44,174 bases of DNA from Nitrospinota bacterium (GCA_016212275.1 JACRGR010000041.1:1-44174); one strand, 5' to 3'. Positions 1-9,180 are shown, numbered from the stretch's first letter. Notes: generated by a model not told the origin, from the sequence alone. Numbers and translations are program-made.

Positions 1-1581
1 TCAAAACTTTTCCATGTGGTCGGGCAGGTCGTTCTCGAACAGCACCACGCTGTTGGCGTCCGCCGCCGTGTTCAGGTATTCGCGCGCCAGCGCCAGCGAG
101 GGGAACACCTGCAAATCCCCGGAGAAACCGCATTTCGCCAGCCCGTCGGCAATCGGCTGTGTGCGCCGCTGGTTTATCAGCAGTACCGTGTTGCAGTATT
201 TCGCCGCGGCCAGGCCGAACGCGAAGTTCGCCTGCTCGTGTTTGCCGCCCATATCAACAATGCCGGGCGTGACCAATATTTTCTTAAATCCGTTGAACAG
301 CCCCAGCGTTTCAACCGCCGCTTTCGCCCCCACCGGGTTCGAGTTGAAGCCGTCATTGATGATGAGGTACGAGCCGGGGTTTTCGATGAGTTGCAGGCGG
401 GCCTCCACCTGCGGGAGCGTGGAGGCGGCGTGTTTCAGCCGTTCCGGCGCTATTTTGAAATGCCGCCCCACCGCGAACGCCGCCGTGACGTTGATAACAT
501 GCAGTTTCCCCAAAAGCCGTATCCGCACGTTCTCCACCGTTCCTACCGGCGTTTTGATGTCGAACGTGGAGCCGTTCCTATCGCACCGGATATTTTGCGG
601 CATGTAGTCGGACGGGATTTCCAGCCCGTAAGTGATGAGTTTTTGCGGTCGGCCTTGTGCCAGCTTGCGCGCGGCCTCGTAGTCGTTATTGATAAAGAGC
701 ACACCGTCCGGGGGCAGGGCGTCGGCCAGCTCGAATTTGGTTTGCCCCACCTTCTCCATCGAACCGAAGGTCTCGAAATGCGCCTCGCCGATGGAGGTGA
801 TGATGCCCACGGCGGGACGCACCATATCGCACAGTTCCTTTATGTCGCCGCGCCGTGTGGCTCCCATTTCGGTAATGAACATTTCGTGGTGTGGTTGCAT
901 CTTCTCGTTGATGACCTTGCACAGCCCCATCGGGGTGTTGAAGCTCCCCGGCGTTTTGACAATCGGGAATCCCGTTTCCAATAGGTGCGCCACCGCTTCC
1001 TTCGTGCCGGTCTTGCCATAGCTCCCCGTGATAGCCACCACGGTTTTGCCCGCCAGCTTTTTGCGCGCCTGTCTTTTAAACCCCGCTTGCAGGGCCGATT
1101 CGACCGGCCCGGCGGCAAGGTTTCCGAGCGCCAGCGCGAGCGGCTGGCAGTAGCCGATCAGTACGGCGACAGGAATGAAATGCGCGCCCGCCGTTTTTTT
1201 CGCCGCCACCAGCAGGGCGATGTCCAGCGCCGCGGTGATGGCGAATAGCCGCTTGACCCGCGCGGTGAACACGAACGGTTTTTTCGCTTCCTTGTCCGGC
1301 ACGATGTTCCCGGCGGCCCACACCGCGCCGCAGGCGATCAGGCCGATCATGGCGATGCCGGGCGTGGCGTGCGGCAGGTAGAGCATCGCCACGAAAATGA
1401 GAATGGCGGCGTGGAGCCATTGGTCGGACACCCCTTTGCCGAAGGTGCGGATGGCGCCCCCTTGCGCCGCCCATTTCAGGTATGCGTCGGTGTGGTAGCG
1501 CTCCGCCTGTAGCACGGACGCGAACCGCGCCAAAGCGGCGGCGTAAAAAAACATCCAGATAAAAAGGGTGGCGTTTTGCAC
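1..1581 (-). CDS. Mur-ligase family protein (MurF-like) with membrane N-terminus
   Basis: Resembles the ATP-dependent Mur ligases that add amino acids or D-Ala-D-Ala to UDP-muramoyl peptides. The nucleotide loop ITGSYGKTGTKE is clear, followed by a MurF-like central region (TPGSFNTPMGL, EMGATRRGDI, TSIGEAHFETFGS) and a C-terminal ligase domain (ALIINDGFNSNP-like segment, LVTPGIVDMG). Unlike E. coli MurF, the first 160 or so residues hold several hydrophobic helices, so the enzyme is probably membrane-anchored. The stop codon is the first triplet of the window, so the gene is complete. I choose GTG at 1581 (526 aa): it overlaps the upstream TAG as TAGTG and has GGGAG six bases before it. A TTG 33 bases further upstream would lie inside the hydrolase gene. 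The exact substrate is not shown by the sequence. Confidence 0.8.
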   Translation of the reverse strand: MQNATLFIWMFFYAAALARFASVLQAERYHTDAYLKWAAQGGAIRTFGKGVSDQWLHAAILIFVAMLYLPHATPGIAMIGLIACGAVWAAGNIVPDKEAKKPFVFTARVKRLFAITAALDIALLVAAKKTAGAHFIPVAVLIGYCQPLALALGNLAAGPVESALQAGFKRQARKKLAGKTVVAITGSYGKTGTKEAVAHLLETGFPIVKTPGSFNTPMGLCKVINEKMQPHHEMFITEMGATRRGDIKELCDMVRPAVGIITSIGEAHFETFGSMEKVGQTKFELADALPPDGVLFINNDYEAARKLAQGRPQKLITYGLEIPSDYMPQNIRCDRNGSTFDIKTPVGTVENVRIRLLGKLHVINVTAAFAVGRHFKIAPERLKHAASTLPQVEARLQLIENPGSYLIINDGFNSNPVGAKAAVETLGLFNGFKKILVTPGIVDMGGKHEQANFAFGLAAAKYCNTVLLINQRRTQPIADGLAKCGFSGDLQVFPSLALAREYLNTAADANSVVLFENDLPDHMEKF

Positions 1582-2327
1582 TATATCTCCCAAAAAACTT
1601 TCAGCTGTTCCCAAAATTCGTCCGGCTTGTCGAGGAACGGGTAATGTCCCGCCCCTTCCATCATCACCAGCCGGGAATTTTTCAGTCCCTCGCGCATTAT
1701 CCGTCCGGCCTCCGGCTTCGTGTCCTGGTCATTCGCTCCCCACAGCAGTAGCGTTTGGTGGGCGATGTCCGGCAATATCGGCCGCAAATCCTCGTTCACC
1801 GTTTTCACCAGTATTGGCCTCATTGTCCCGGCGTTCAGATAGTCGGCGGATGCGATTGTAGCGTAGAGTTTGCTTTTTAACCACGCGCCCGGCGGGCCGA
1901 AGAACCCGGCGAATTTCCCCAGGTTCGAAATGCACTTCTTTGTGAACGGGACGTTGCCCCTCAGTCGTATGCCCGCCGCGCCGGTGAGCGCGAGGCGTCC
2001 CACCCGCTTGGGGTGCGCCGCCGCCAGCCGGAGCGCCACCCGAGCGCCGAACGAGTGCGCCAGGATGTCCACGGTGGGGAGGTTCCATGCGTCGAGAAGT
2101 TCCTTTACCATCTCGGCGTATTCTTCCGTTCCCCACACGCCGGGCGGCGGTTCCGAAAGGCCGAAACCGGGAAAGTCTATCGCGCGGACCGCGCGGTGGG
2201 CCGCGAGGCGCATGAACAGCGGGCGGAACGCCTCGCTACTTACTCCCCATCCGTGGAGCAGGAGAACGGGACTGCCGCTCCCCGCCTGTTCGAAATACAC
2301 CTTGCATCCGCGCGCGTCCTGATACAT
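1581..2327 (-). CDS. alpha/beta hydrolase fold protein
   Basis: A 248-residue alpha/beta hydrolase. The oxyanion-hole region LLLHGWG is near residue 25, the nucleophile elbow AHSFGAR gives Ser92, an acid candidate lies in GANDQD (Asp200 or Asp202), and the catalytic His228 sits in GAGHYPF. There is no signal peptide, so it is cytoplasmic. The substrate is unknown; the family includes esterases, haloalkane dehalogenases and acyl hydrolases, and these motifs do not separate them. It is translationally coupled to the downstream Mur-ligase-like gene through a TAGTG junction, which suggests the two are made together and may both act on envelope precursors (inference). ATG start. Confidence 0.85.
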   Translation of the reverse strand: MYQDARGCKVYFEQAGSGSPVLLLHGWGVSSEAFRPLFMRLAAHRAVRAIDFPGFGLSEPPPGVWGTEEYAEMVKELLDAWNLPTVDILAHSFGARVALRLAAAHPKRVGRLALTGAAGIRLRGNVPFTKKCISNLGKFAGFFGPPGAWLKSKLYATIASADYLNAGTMRPILVKTVNEDLRPILPDIAHQTLLLWGANDQDTKPEAGRIMREGLKNSRLVMMEGAGHYPFLDKPDEFWEQLKVFWEI

Positions 2328-2401
2328 TCCGCAATAATAGCAGGATTTGATACTTGGACAATAACGTCCCCGTCATGAGCGTGGTAGGATTTGAGGCGGC
2401 C

Positions 2402-3937
2402 ATGTTGATAGGTAAAGAGAGAAAACACGACCCGTTCATTGCCCGTGAAAACGCTCCCTCCGCGGTGGCCGCCGTGGCGCTCATTGTGGCCGCCGCCACC
2501 AGCCTTCGGTTGTATGACCTTGCTTCCCTTGAGATATGGTTTGATGAGGCGGTGGTGTACCTGTTGAGCCAGGACACCTTCCGCTATTTTGATCCCAGCC
2601 TCCCCGGCGACAAACCTCCGCTGTTCTATTTTTTCATTTATCTATGGACGCGGATGGGCAGTTCCATATTTTTCGCGCGCCTGCTGGAGGTATTGGCGGG
2701 CACGGCGTCGGTGTATTTGGTTTACGTCATTGGACGGGATACGCTGGGCCGCAGGGCGGCTATTTGCGCGGCGGTTCTGACCGCCTTTTCCCCGTTTGAG
2801 GCGCTGTATTCACGCGAGGCGGGCGCGAACATGTTCGCCCAAATGCTCGTATTGGCGAGCATCGCGTCCCTCGTCCACTATCTGAAAGACGGCGGGCGCC
2901 ATTGGGCCATCGCCTCCCTGATTTTCCAGTCCGCGGCGGGGTTCACTTCTTATGTCACTTTGTTGCTCATCCCGTGCCAGGCGGCGCATGTGTATCTTGC
3001 GGAGCCGAAGCGATCGCGGCAATGGCTGATGTGGCAGGCGGTGGCGCTGATTCCCCTGTTGGCGTGGCTGGGGCTGGTGTTCCAATCGCATATCGTCGCC
3101 ACTATCGGCTATGTGTCCGCGTGGGTGCCGCCGCTGGGCAAAGTGGGGTATGCGCGCTTCCTGAATAATCTGGTATATGGCTATTACATAGATAACCTTC
3201 AGCAGTGGGCCTTGGCGGTTCCCGTGATCATGCTTGCCTCCGCGGGCATGGCGAACGGCGCGGCGCGGCGCATTGCGATTTATTTTTTTCTTCCCTTGGC
3301 GGTGTTTTGGGTCTTTTCCTACAGCCGCCATATCCTGATGCAACGGTATCTGCTGTGCTATGTGCCCGCCCTCCTCCTGTTGATGGCGGCGGGGTGGGAA
3401 ATGGTTCGTTCGCGGTTGTTGCGCGGGATCCTTGCGGCATGGATCGGAGGGGGGATGGTTTTCGGCCTTATGTCGTACTACGGCAACGTGAATCGGGAGG
3501 ACTCCCCCACGCACAACAGCCGCAAGGAGTTTTCCCGCGCCGCGGCGTTTTTGGAGACTGTGACCGCGCCGGGGGAAACGGTGTTCCACGTCAGCCAGAA
3601 TTCGGGAGCGGTGTTCGAGGCATTGCGTCCCGGGCGCTGGGTGAACCGTTGGGTGACCGTCTCCGACGGCCCGCTGGATACCTACCGGCCCTACCGGGAT
3701 GGCGCAACGGCGATGGGGGTGGTATGGGCCTTGCCGGAACGCTTTGACCCCTCAGCGGCCCGCCTACCCGCGTGGTTTGTGGTCTCATCCTGGCCGCGTT
3801 TTCCCTATCACGACCCGGAGGTGATGGCGATGAACGCCACATTGAAGAAAGTAGCGGCGCCGGAGCGGCTGGTGCGCTTTGACGGCATTGACCTCGTGCG
3901 ATACAAACCTCGTGATATACTGTTATCCCCACGGTAG
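2402..3937 (+). CDS. GT39/ArnT-like membrane glycosyltransferase
   Basis: A polytopic membrane protein of about 511 residues resembling the dolichyl/undecaprenyl-phosphate-dependent GT-C glycosyltransferases (PMT/ArnT type, family GT39). The first extracytoplasmic loop has the expected acidic pair in IWFDEAVVY, followed by the GDKPPLFYFFIYLW segment typical of the family. At least eight hydrophobic helices follow, then a soluble C-terminal part. Such enzymes move a sugar from a polyprenyl phosphate carrier to lipid or protein on the periplasmic side; the acceptor here is unknown. Start is uncertain: I prefer ATG 2402, which has GAGG five bases upstream, over ATG 2375 or TTG 2354, which have no clear ribosome site. 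It opens a plus-strand run with the sensor, FHA and nadB genes. Confidence 0.75.
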   Translation: MLIGKERKHDPFIARENAPSAVAAVALIVAAATSLRLYDLASLEIWFDEAVVYLLSQDTFRYFDPSLPGDKPPLFYFFIYLWTRMGSSIFFARLLEVLAGTASVYLVYVIGRDTLGRRAAICAAVLTAFSPFEALYSREAGANMFAQMLVLASIASLVHYLKDGGRHWAIASLIFQSAAGFTSYVTLLLIPCQAAHVYLAEPKRSRQWLMWQAVALIPLLAWLGLVFQSHIVATIGYVSAWVPPLGKVGYARFLNNLVYGYYIDNLQQWALAVPVIMLASAGMANGAARRIAIYFFLPLAVFWVFSYSRHILMQRYLLCYVPALLLLMAAGWEMVRSRLLRGILAAWIGGGMVFGLMSYYGNVNREDSPTHNSRKEFSRAAAFLETVTAPGETVFHVSQNSGAVFEALRPGRWVNRWVTVSDGPLDTYRPYRDGATAMGVVWALPERFDPSAARLPAWFVVSSWPRFPYHDPEVMAMNATLKKVAAPERLVRFDGIDLVRYKPRDILLSPR

Positions 3938-3984
3938 CAAAGCGTGGCCGCGCGATGACGAACGGGAGATGAGGGAAAAGCCGG

Positions 3985-5412
3985 GTGAATGTGGAACTGG
4001 TGTCGCTGAGAACAAAACTTATCCGCACGTTCATCCTGATCGGTGCGGTGGGTACGCTTTTGGTCACGGTGGTGCTTCTGCTTTCCTTGTACCTGCGGGA
4101 CCGTGAATCGCTGGTGACGCAGGCACGCGAAAAGGCGGTGCTTATTCGCACCGGCATCCTTGCCACCATGATGCATACCGGCGATCCCGAAGCGATACGC
4201 TCCACCGTGGACGCCTTCCGCAAACAGGTATCCTTCGATTTTCGCATGGTGCGGAGCCAATATGTGGTGCGCCAGTTTGGCGGACGCGCCGGGGAAGAAC
4301 CGCGCGACATAATTGACGGGGAAGTGCTTTCCGGCAAGCGCAAGGAATTTTCCCGGCTCGACGGCACCACCTACCGATACGTCGCGCCGTTCGTCACGGA
4401 CGAGCGATGCGGAAAATGCCATCAGGACCTCGATGGATCCCCCTTGCCCGAGGGCAGGGTGAACGGCTTGGCGGAGTTCGTGTTCAACGTGAGCGAGATG
4501 CGCGCCAACACCATGCGCGAGGCGATGGAAATGGTTTTTTATATTATCCTCACCATGACCATTGTCGCCTTCACATTGTACCTTCTCATGCGCCGGATGG
4601 TCATCGAGCCGGTGCAAGCGGTGACGGACGCGATCGGGCACTTGGGGCAGGACAGTTTCAGCCTCAGCCGTTTGCCAAAAGCGGATACGCGGGAAATGGC
4701 AATTTTGGCCGGTCAAGTGGGGAAAATGGCAACCGCGCTGGATGACCAGCGGCGCGCACAGGAGCAGGCCCTTGAGACCGAGCGCAAAAAAATGGAGCAG
4801 ATCCGCTCGTTCGCCGTCAATCAGGCGGACCACCTGGGCATAACCGACCAGAGCGATCTCTCGTTCATCATTGACCGGCTTTCCACGGCGGTGCGCGAGG
4901 TGGAAAAGTCCGAGATGCTGACCCAGGTGTGCAAATTCGTCACCCTCGAGAAAAAGGAACTGGACCTGCACAACGACATCAACCTCATTCGTCCCGCCGC
5001 GCTGTACCTTACCGACCTTATCGCGGGAACGAAGGGGAGCGTGAAAAAGGGCGCGATGGAGCTGGCGCTGGAAGAGGCGATAACCAACGCCATGGCGCAC
5101 GGCAATTTGGAAGTGGAATCCAAACTGAAAGAAGAGGACTTCGAGCGTTTCGAGCGCCAGATGCAAGAACGCTCGGTGGTGGATCCGTACAAGAAACGCC
5201 GGGTACGGGTGCTGTACGATTACAACGGCACGCGGGCGCGCTTTACCATCGCGGACGAGGGTAAAGGGTTCGATTGGCGGCACTACCTGAACAAGGAGGT
5301 CACGGCGGACCTGATCCCCCACGGGCGCGGGATCATCATCATCCGCACGTTCGCCTCGTCGGTCAGTTTCAATGAGAAGGGCACGGAACTCACGGTTTCG
5401 TTCGACCTGTGA
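3985..5412 (+). CDS. membrane heme-motif sensor with HAMP and RsbW-like kinase domain
   Basis: 475 residues. Domain order: a transmembrane helix (about 12-36); an extracytoplasmic sensor region resembling Tll0287/DUF3365 domains with one c-type heme motif CGKCH (Cys142-His146); a second helix (about 180-205); a HAMP-like linker starting RRMVIEPVQ; a helical segment; and a C-terminal ATPase domain of the anti-sigma-factor serine kinase type (N-box EEAITNAMAHGN, DEGKGFD, HGRGI). There is no HisKA dimerisation/His box, so it looks like an RsbW/SpoIIAB-type kinase coupled to a heme sensor, probably sensing redox or a gas (inference). GTG start with GAGGG nine bases upstream. An FHA protein gene follows 30 bases later, suggesting a phospho-dependent partner. 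Confidence 0.8.
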   Translation: MNVELVSLRTKLIRTFILIGAVGTLLVTVVLLLSLYLRDRESLVTQAREKAVLIRTGILATMMHTGDPEAIRSTVDAFRKQVSFDFRMVRSQYVVRQFGGRAGEEPRDIIDGEVLSGKRKEFSRLDGTTYRYVAPFVTDERCGKCHQDLDGSPLPEGRVNGLAEFVFNVSEMRANTMREAMEMVFYIILTMTIVAFTLYLLMRRMVIEPVQAVTDAIGHLGQDSFSLSRLPKADTREMAILAGQVGKMATALDDQRRAQEQALETERKKMEQIRSFAVNQADHLGITDQSDLSFIIDRLSTAVREVEKSEMLTQVCKFVTLEKKELDLHNDINLIRPAALYLTDLIAGTKGSVKKGAMELALEEAITNAMAHGNLEVESKLKEEDFERFERQMQERSVVDPYKKRRVRVLYDYNGTRARFTIADEGKGFDWRHYLNKEVTADLIPHGRGIIIIRTFASSVSFNEKGTELTVSFDL

Positions 5413-5442
5413 GCGGGGGGTGCGGTATAATCCGGGGGAAGT

Positions 5443-6153
5443 ATGGCAAAACTTGTTGTCCGCCTGAACAATGAAGTGATGAAAGAGCAGGAGGTTGGCG
5501 CCGGGCTGACCATCGGCAGGGAAGCGGGGGACATCATCCTGAAGAACCCGGCGGTCTCCGCCAAGCACGCGCGCATTTCCGTGGAAAAAAACCACTTCGT
5601 CATTCACGACATGAAAAGCACCAACGGCACCTTTGTCAACAAGGGGCGCATCGCCAGCCAGGAACTTCACCACGGCGACATTATCAACATCGGTAAATTC
5701 GAGATGGAGTTCATAAACCCCGTCGAGAAGGAGTCTTCCGATTTCTTCGGCGGCGGCGACATGGCCGGGATGACGGTGATGATAAAAGCCGCCGACCTGC
5801 TGAAACCGAAAGAAAAAGAGGGCGACACTTCCAAAGCGTTTAAAAAGGCGCATGCGGCCCATTTGGTGGACCTGTCCAAATCTACCGGTTCTTCCGGCGC
5901 GCTGGTATCAATAAAGCTGGAAAAAGAAACCACCCTTATCGGCACCGGCGCCAATGCGGACATAAAGGTGAAGGGGTTCACCGTCGCCGCCATCGCCGCC
6001 GCCATCGCCAAAAACGGGGAAAAATTCACGCTGAAGTACATGGGCGGCCTTTCCAAGCCGAAAGTGAACGGCGGGAAGGTGGATGGCGAATGCGAGTTGA
6101 AGGCCCACGATAAGATCGAGATCGGAAACAGCACGTTCGAGTTCCGCCTCTAG
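5443..6153 (+). CDS. FHA domain protein (two FHA-like domains)
   Basis: 236 residues, soluble, no signal peptide. The N-terminal half is a good FHA phosphothreonine-binding domain: IGREAGDI, the SAKHARI segment (SxxH) and STNGTFVN all fit. The C-terminal third repeats the fold pattern (LIGTGANADIKVKG, then KVNGGKV, then KIEIGNSTFEF) but lacks the Arg after the first Gly and the Ser-x-x-His pair, so it is probably a degenerate FHA domain that cannot bind phosphothreonine. A lysine- and acid-rich linker joins them. It lies between the RsbW-like sensor kinase and nadB, which suggests that it reads a phosphorylation made by its neighbour (inference). ATG start 30 bases after the kinase stop, with a GGGGGAAGT-type ribosome site. 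Confidence 0.85.
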   Translation: MAKLVVRLNNEVMKEQEVGAGLTIGREAGDIILKNPAVSAKHARISVEKNHFVIHDMKSTNGTFVNKGRIASQELHHGDIINIGKFEMEFINPVEKESSDFFGGGDMAGMTVMIKAADLLKPKEKEGDTSKAFKKAHAAHLVDLSKSTGSSGALVSIKLEKETTLIGTGANADIKVKGFTVAAIAAAIAKNGEKFTLKYMGGLSKPKVNGGKVDGECELKAHDKIEIGNSTFEFRL

Positions 6154-6199
6154 CCGGTCTTCCCGCCCGGTGTAAACGCGATCCCCCTGGAGCAAGGAT

Positions 6200-7813
6200 A
6201 TGGAAAAACACTCGCCTGTTTTTGAATTCGATTTCCTGGTGATCGGTTCCGGGATGGCGGGCCTCATCTTCGCTCTGGACGCCTGCCGGAAGGGGCGCGT
6301 GGCCATCATCACCAAACGGGAACTGGGGGACTCAAACACGCAATACGCGCAAGGCGGAATAGCCGCGGTCACTTCCACGGACGATACGTTCGACCTGCAT
6401 GTGCAAGATACTCTGAAGGCGGGCGCGGGCCTGTGCCGCGAGGAGGCGGTGCGTATGCTGGTGGAAGGCGGACCGGGAGCCATCGAATTCCTGACAGATT
6501 TAGGAACCCGTTTCACCCGCGCCGACGCTTCTCCCACCTCACCGCTGGATCTGCACCGTGAAGGGGGGCACTCCAAACGGCGCGTGGTGCACACCGAGGA
6601 TCTGACCGGGCAGGAGATCGAGCGGGCGCTTATCCAGTGCGTGCGGGGTGAAGAGCGGATTTCGTTATTCGAGTATCACACCGCCATTGACCTGGTACTG
6701 CAATCGAAGATCGAAGGGAAGACCAGGGAAAAAGAGCGGGTGGCGGGCGCGTTTGTGCTGGATTCAAAAGTCGGTTTGGTGAAAACTTTTCTCGCTCCCG
6801 CCACATTTCTCGCGGCGGGGGGATGCGGCAAGGTGTATCTGTACACCTCAAACCCGGACGTTGCGTCAGGCGACGGCATCGCGATGGCCTATCGGGCCGG
6901 TGCGCGCATCGCCAATATGGAGTTCATGCAGTTCCACCCCACTTGTTTGTACCATCCGGGACTCAAGTCGTTCCTCATAACCGAGGCGGTGCGCGGCGAG
7001 GGGGCGGCGCTCCGGCTCATCGGCGGCGCGCGGTTCATGGAAAAATACCATCCGATGGCCGACCTCGCCCCGCGAGACGTGGTGGCACGCGCCATAGACA
7101 CCGAAATGAAAAAGCGCGGCGACGAGTTTGTGTATCTGGACGCCACGCGCATCGGCGCGGAGAAGGTAAAGGAAAAATTCCCGAATATTTTCCGCACCCT
7201 TCAGGCAAACGGGGTGGATATGACGAAAGACCTTATTCCGGTGGTTCCCGCCGCGCACTACATCTGCGGTGGAATAGACGTGGACTTGTGGGGACGCAGT
7301 TCACTCTCCGGGCTATATGCCGGGGGAGAGAACGCCTGCACGGGGGTACATGGGGCCAACCGGCTGGCCAGCAACTCGTTGCTGGAGGCGGTGGTGTTCT
7401 CCCGCCGCGCGGCGCAAAAAGCCATCGAGGAATGGGAACCGGTGCGCGTGAAAGTGGCCCGGCCGTGGAGCGCGGGGAACGCCGTGGACTCGGACGAGCA
7501 GGTGGTGATAACGCAGAACTGGGATGAGGTGCGCCGCGTGATGTGGAACTATGTGGGCATCCTGCGCTCGAACAAGCGGTTGATGCGCGCCCAGCGCCGC
7601 GTGAAACTGTTCAAGGACGAGATCAAGGAATACTATCGGGATTTTAACGTGACCTCCGACCTTATCGAGCTTCGCAACATTGCAACATGCGCCGACCTCA
7701 TCATAGAATCGGCCATGCAACGCCACGAAAGCCGGGGCCTGCACCACAATATGGACTTCCCGCAAATGGACGCGGCGCCGAAAGAGACTTTCATCCTCTC
7801 GAAGGTGGGATAG
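6200..7813 (+). CDS. nadB: L-aspartate oxidase
   Basis: 537 residues, the usual length for NadB. It oxidises L-aspartate to iminoaspartate with FAD, using oxygen or fumarate as acceptor, in the first step of de novo NAD synthesis. The FAD dinucleotide loop is IGSGMAGLIFA near residue 17. Family motifs include AQGGIAAV, HREGGHSKRRVVH, ASGDGIAMAYRAG, MQFHPTCLY, AHYICGGI and LASNSLLEAVVF. The C-terminal helical domain typical of the succinate dehydrogenase/fumarate reductase flavoprotein family is present. ATG start with GGAG seven bases upstream. nadA and nadC are not in the window. It is convergent with the pentaheme cytochrome gene, 29 bases away, with no obvious terminator hairpin between them. 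Confidence 0.95.
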   Translation: MEKHSPVFEFDFLVIGSGMAGLIFALDACRKGRVAIITKRELGDSNTQYAQGGIAAVTSTDDTFDLHVQDTLKAGAGLCREEAVRMLVEGGPGAIEFLTDLGTRFTRADASPTSPLDLHREGGHSKRRVVHTEDLTGQEIERALIQCVRGEERISLFEYHTAIDLVLQSKIEGKTREKERVAGAFVLDSKVGLVKTFLAPATFLAAGGCGKVYLYTSNPDVASGDGIAMAYRAGARIANMEFMQFHPTCLYHPGLKSFLITEAVRGEGAALRLIGGARFMEKYHPMADLAPRDVVARAIDTEMKKRGDEFVYLDATRIGAEKVKEKFPNIFRTLQANGVDMTKDLIPVVPAAHYICGGIDVDLWGRSSLSGLYAGGENACTGVHGANRLASNSLLEAVVFSRRAAQKAIEEWEPVRVKVARPWSAGNAVDSDEQVVITQNWDEVRRVMWNYVGILRSNKRLMRAQRRVKLFKDEIKEYYRDFNVTSDLIELRNIATCADLIIESAMQRHESRGLHHNMDFPQMDAAPKETFILSKVG

Positions 7814-7842
7814 CCCTTTTCCAGTGTTCGGGGACAAAATGA

Positions 7843-8880
7843 TCAAAACCTGGCCGTTTGCCTCAAAATGGGTTCACTTGCCCAGTTGGCCCATTTTAAA
7901 TCCCCGCTGTATTCGTCGGGAACTTCATAAAACCGCAAGGTGATGATCACCTCGCTGACCTGCCCACGGAGCGTAAGAGGCAGTTGGAACACCAAACGGC
8001 GTTTCTCGCCGCTTTGAAGTTGGGAGTTTTTCAGAACCTTGTACGGCATAAGGTTTGCCATCAGTTCGGTCTTCTTTGTAAAAGTTTCTGCGAGCGTATA
8101 AATTTCCTTTCCGTTGACATCCCGAAAGGACAATTCCATGACCAATAGACGGGTGCCGCAACTGGCGGGAATCGCGTGGCCGGTCACCCGGTTTTCCAAA
8201 AGCAGGCTGATCCGTGGAAAGTCGAGTTTTATTTCCTTTACCGCCAAATCATCCTTGTATATCCCGATGTCGCGTACGCCGGAATCAAATCCGTGATAGG
8301 ACAGGCCATTTCCGCTTTTTCCCATGTGGCACTCCTGGCAGGTTATTCCCTTTTTCCCGGCATCGCTTTTCCGCCACTCGCTATATACCGACATGATGGC
8401 CGATCCCGATATCGGGTTGTTCATCTCATGGCATTTCGGGCAAAAATCCGGTTTTTTCAGGTCTGCCAGCCCTGGTTCATATTTTTTGGCATGGGTTTCT
8501 TCGATGGACTTGCCGGGTAATGTCGTCCCGTGGCAGGTTTCGCAATTCACCCCTTCATTGGTTGCGCGCTTTCCGTGACAGGCGTAACACATGGAAACGC
8601 CCATCATGGTGTTGAGCATGAGATCGTTTTCGAATTTCTCCTTCATTCCGTGGAAAGTCCCGCTCGAATTGGCAACGGCATGACGGGAGTTCTTGGCCCA
8701 CTGATCATAAATGTCCTTGTGACACCCTCCGCAATAGTCGGCCCCTTTTTGCGGGCCGGATTCATACCGCGGCGTTTTCAGGGCCTGCATATCCCTGACC
8801 ATTGCGCAAGAGGTGGTCAGTGACAGGAGCGCCAAGGTGGACCAGACATAAAGCGGGAGTTTAAGCGTCCGGTTTTTCAT
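7843..8880 (-). CDS. pentaheme c-type cytochrome
   Basis: 345 residues with five CxxCH heme-attachment motifs in order: CGGCH, CYACH, CETCH, CPKCH and CQECH, all in the first two thirds. The first motif sits in a cytochrome c554-like context (CGGCHKDIYDQWAKNSRH). The C-terminal third is a beta-rich region that starts VTGHAIPASCG, a segment resembling the GHxFPTG-type motif of other multiheme proteins. An N-terminal signal or anchor ends at TTSC (Cys25), a weak lipobox, so it may be a lipoprotein. I chose ATG 8880 (MKNRTLK, after AAGGCAAGG) rather than ATG 8907. It is downstream of an ECF sigma factor and a CMD-family gene on the same strand. It probably carries periplasmic electrons; the donor and acceptor are unknown. 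Confidence 0.85.
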   Translation of the reverse strand: MKNRTLKLPLYVWSTLALLSLTTSCAMVRDMQALKTPRYESGPQKGADYCGGCHKDIYDQWAKNSRHAVANSSGTFHGMKEKFENDLMLNTMMGVSMCYACHGKRATNEGVNCETCHGTTLPGKSIEETHAKKYEPGLADLKKPDFCPKCHEMNNPISGSAIMSVYSEWRKSDAGKKGITCQECHMGKSGNGLSYHGFDSGVRDIGIYKDDLAVKEIKLDFPRISLLLENRVTGHAIPASCGTRLLVMELSFRDVNGKEIYTLAETFTKKTELMANLMPYKVLKNSQLQSGEKRRLVFQLPLTLRGQVSEVIITLRFYEVPDEYSGDLKWANWASEPILRQTARF

Positions 8881-8919
8881 TTGCCTTGCCTTTTGGCCTT
8901 CTATCATCGTTGGAAGCGG

Positions 8920-9180
8920 TCATGACCCGCACCCGCATCCGGCGTCCTTTTCTTCCCCGATGGAGGCGTTGTCGCGGGACAACTGTGCGGCAAGAACGTC
9001 CATTTTGGATGCGGCGCCTTTTCTCACCGCTTTTCCAACCTCCACCGCTTCCGCGATTTCCTGTTCACCCACCCCAAGTTCCCTGGCCTTTCCCACATGG
9101 TATTGCAAACATGGATGGCAATTGGCGGTCAGCGATGCTCCGATGGCTATCAATTCCTTTGATTTGTCGTCCATTGTCAT
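8920..9180 (-). CDS. AhpD-like carboxymuconolactone decarboxylase family protein
   Basis: 86 residues, cytoplasmic. The core ANCHPCLQYHVGKARELG carries the CxxC of the AhpD/CMD fold, with the His two residues after it in the pattern CHPCLQYH. In characterised members this pair does thiol peroxidase or thiol-disulfide chemistry. The tail ends GCGCGS, a cysteine cluster that could bind metal or add redox sites. The start is either ATG 9180 or ATG 9174; GGGGAG is better spaced for the second. It sits between an ECF sigma factor gene (67 bases upstream) and a pentaheme cytochrome (39 bases downstream), a context that suggests an oxidative or nitrosative stress role (inference). Confidence 0.85.
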   Translation of the reverse strand: MTMDDKSKELIAIGASLTANCHPCLQYHVGKARELGVGEQEIAEAVEVGKAVRKGAASKMDVLAAQLSRDNASIGEEKDAGCGCGS

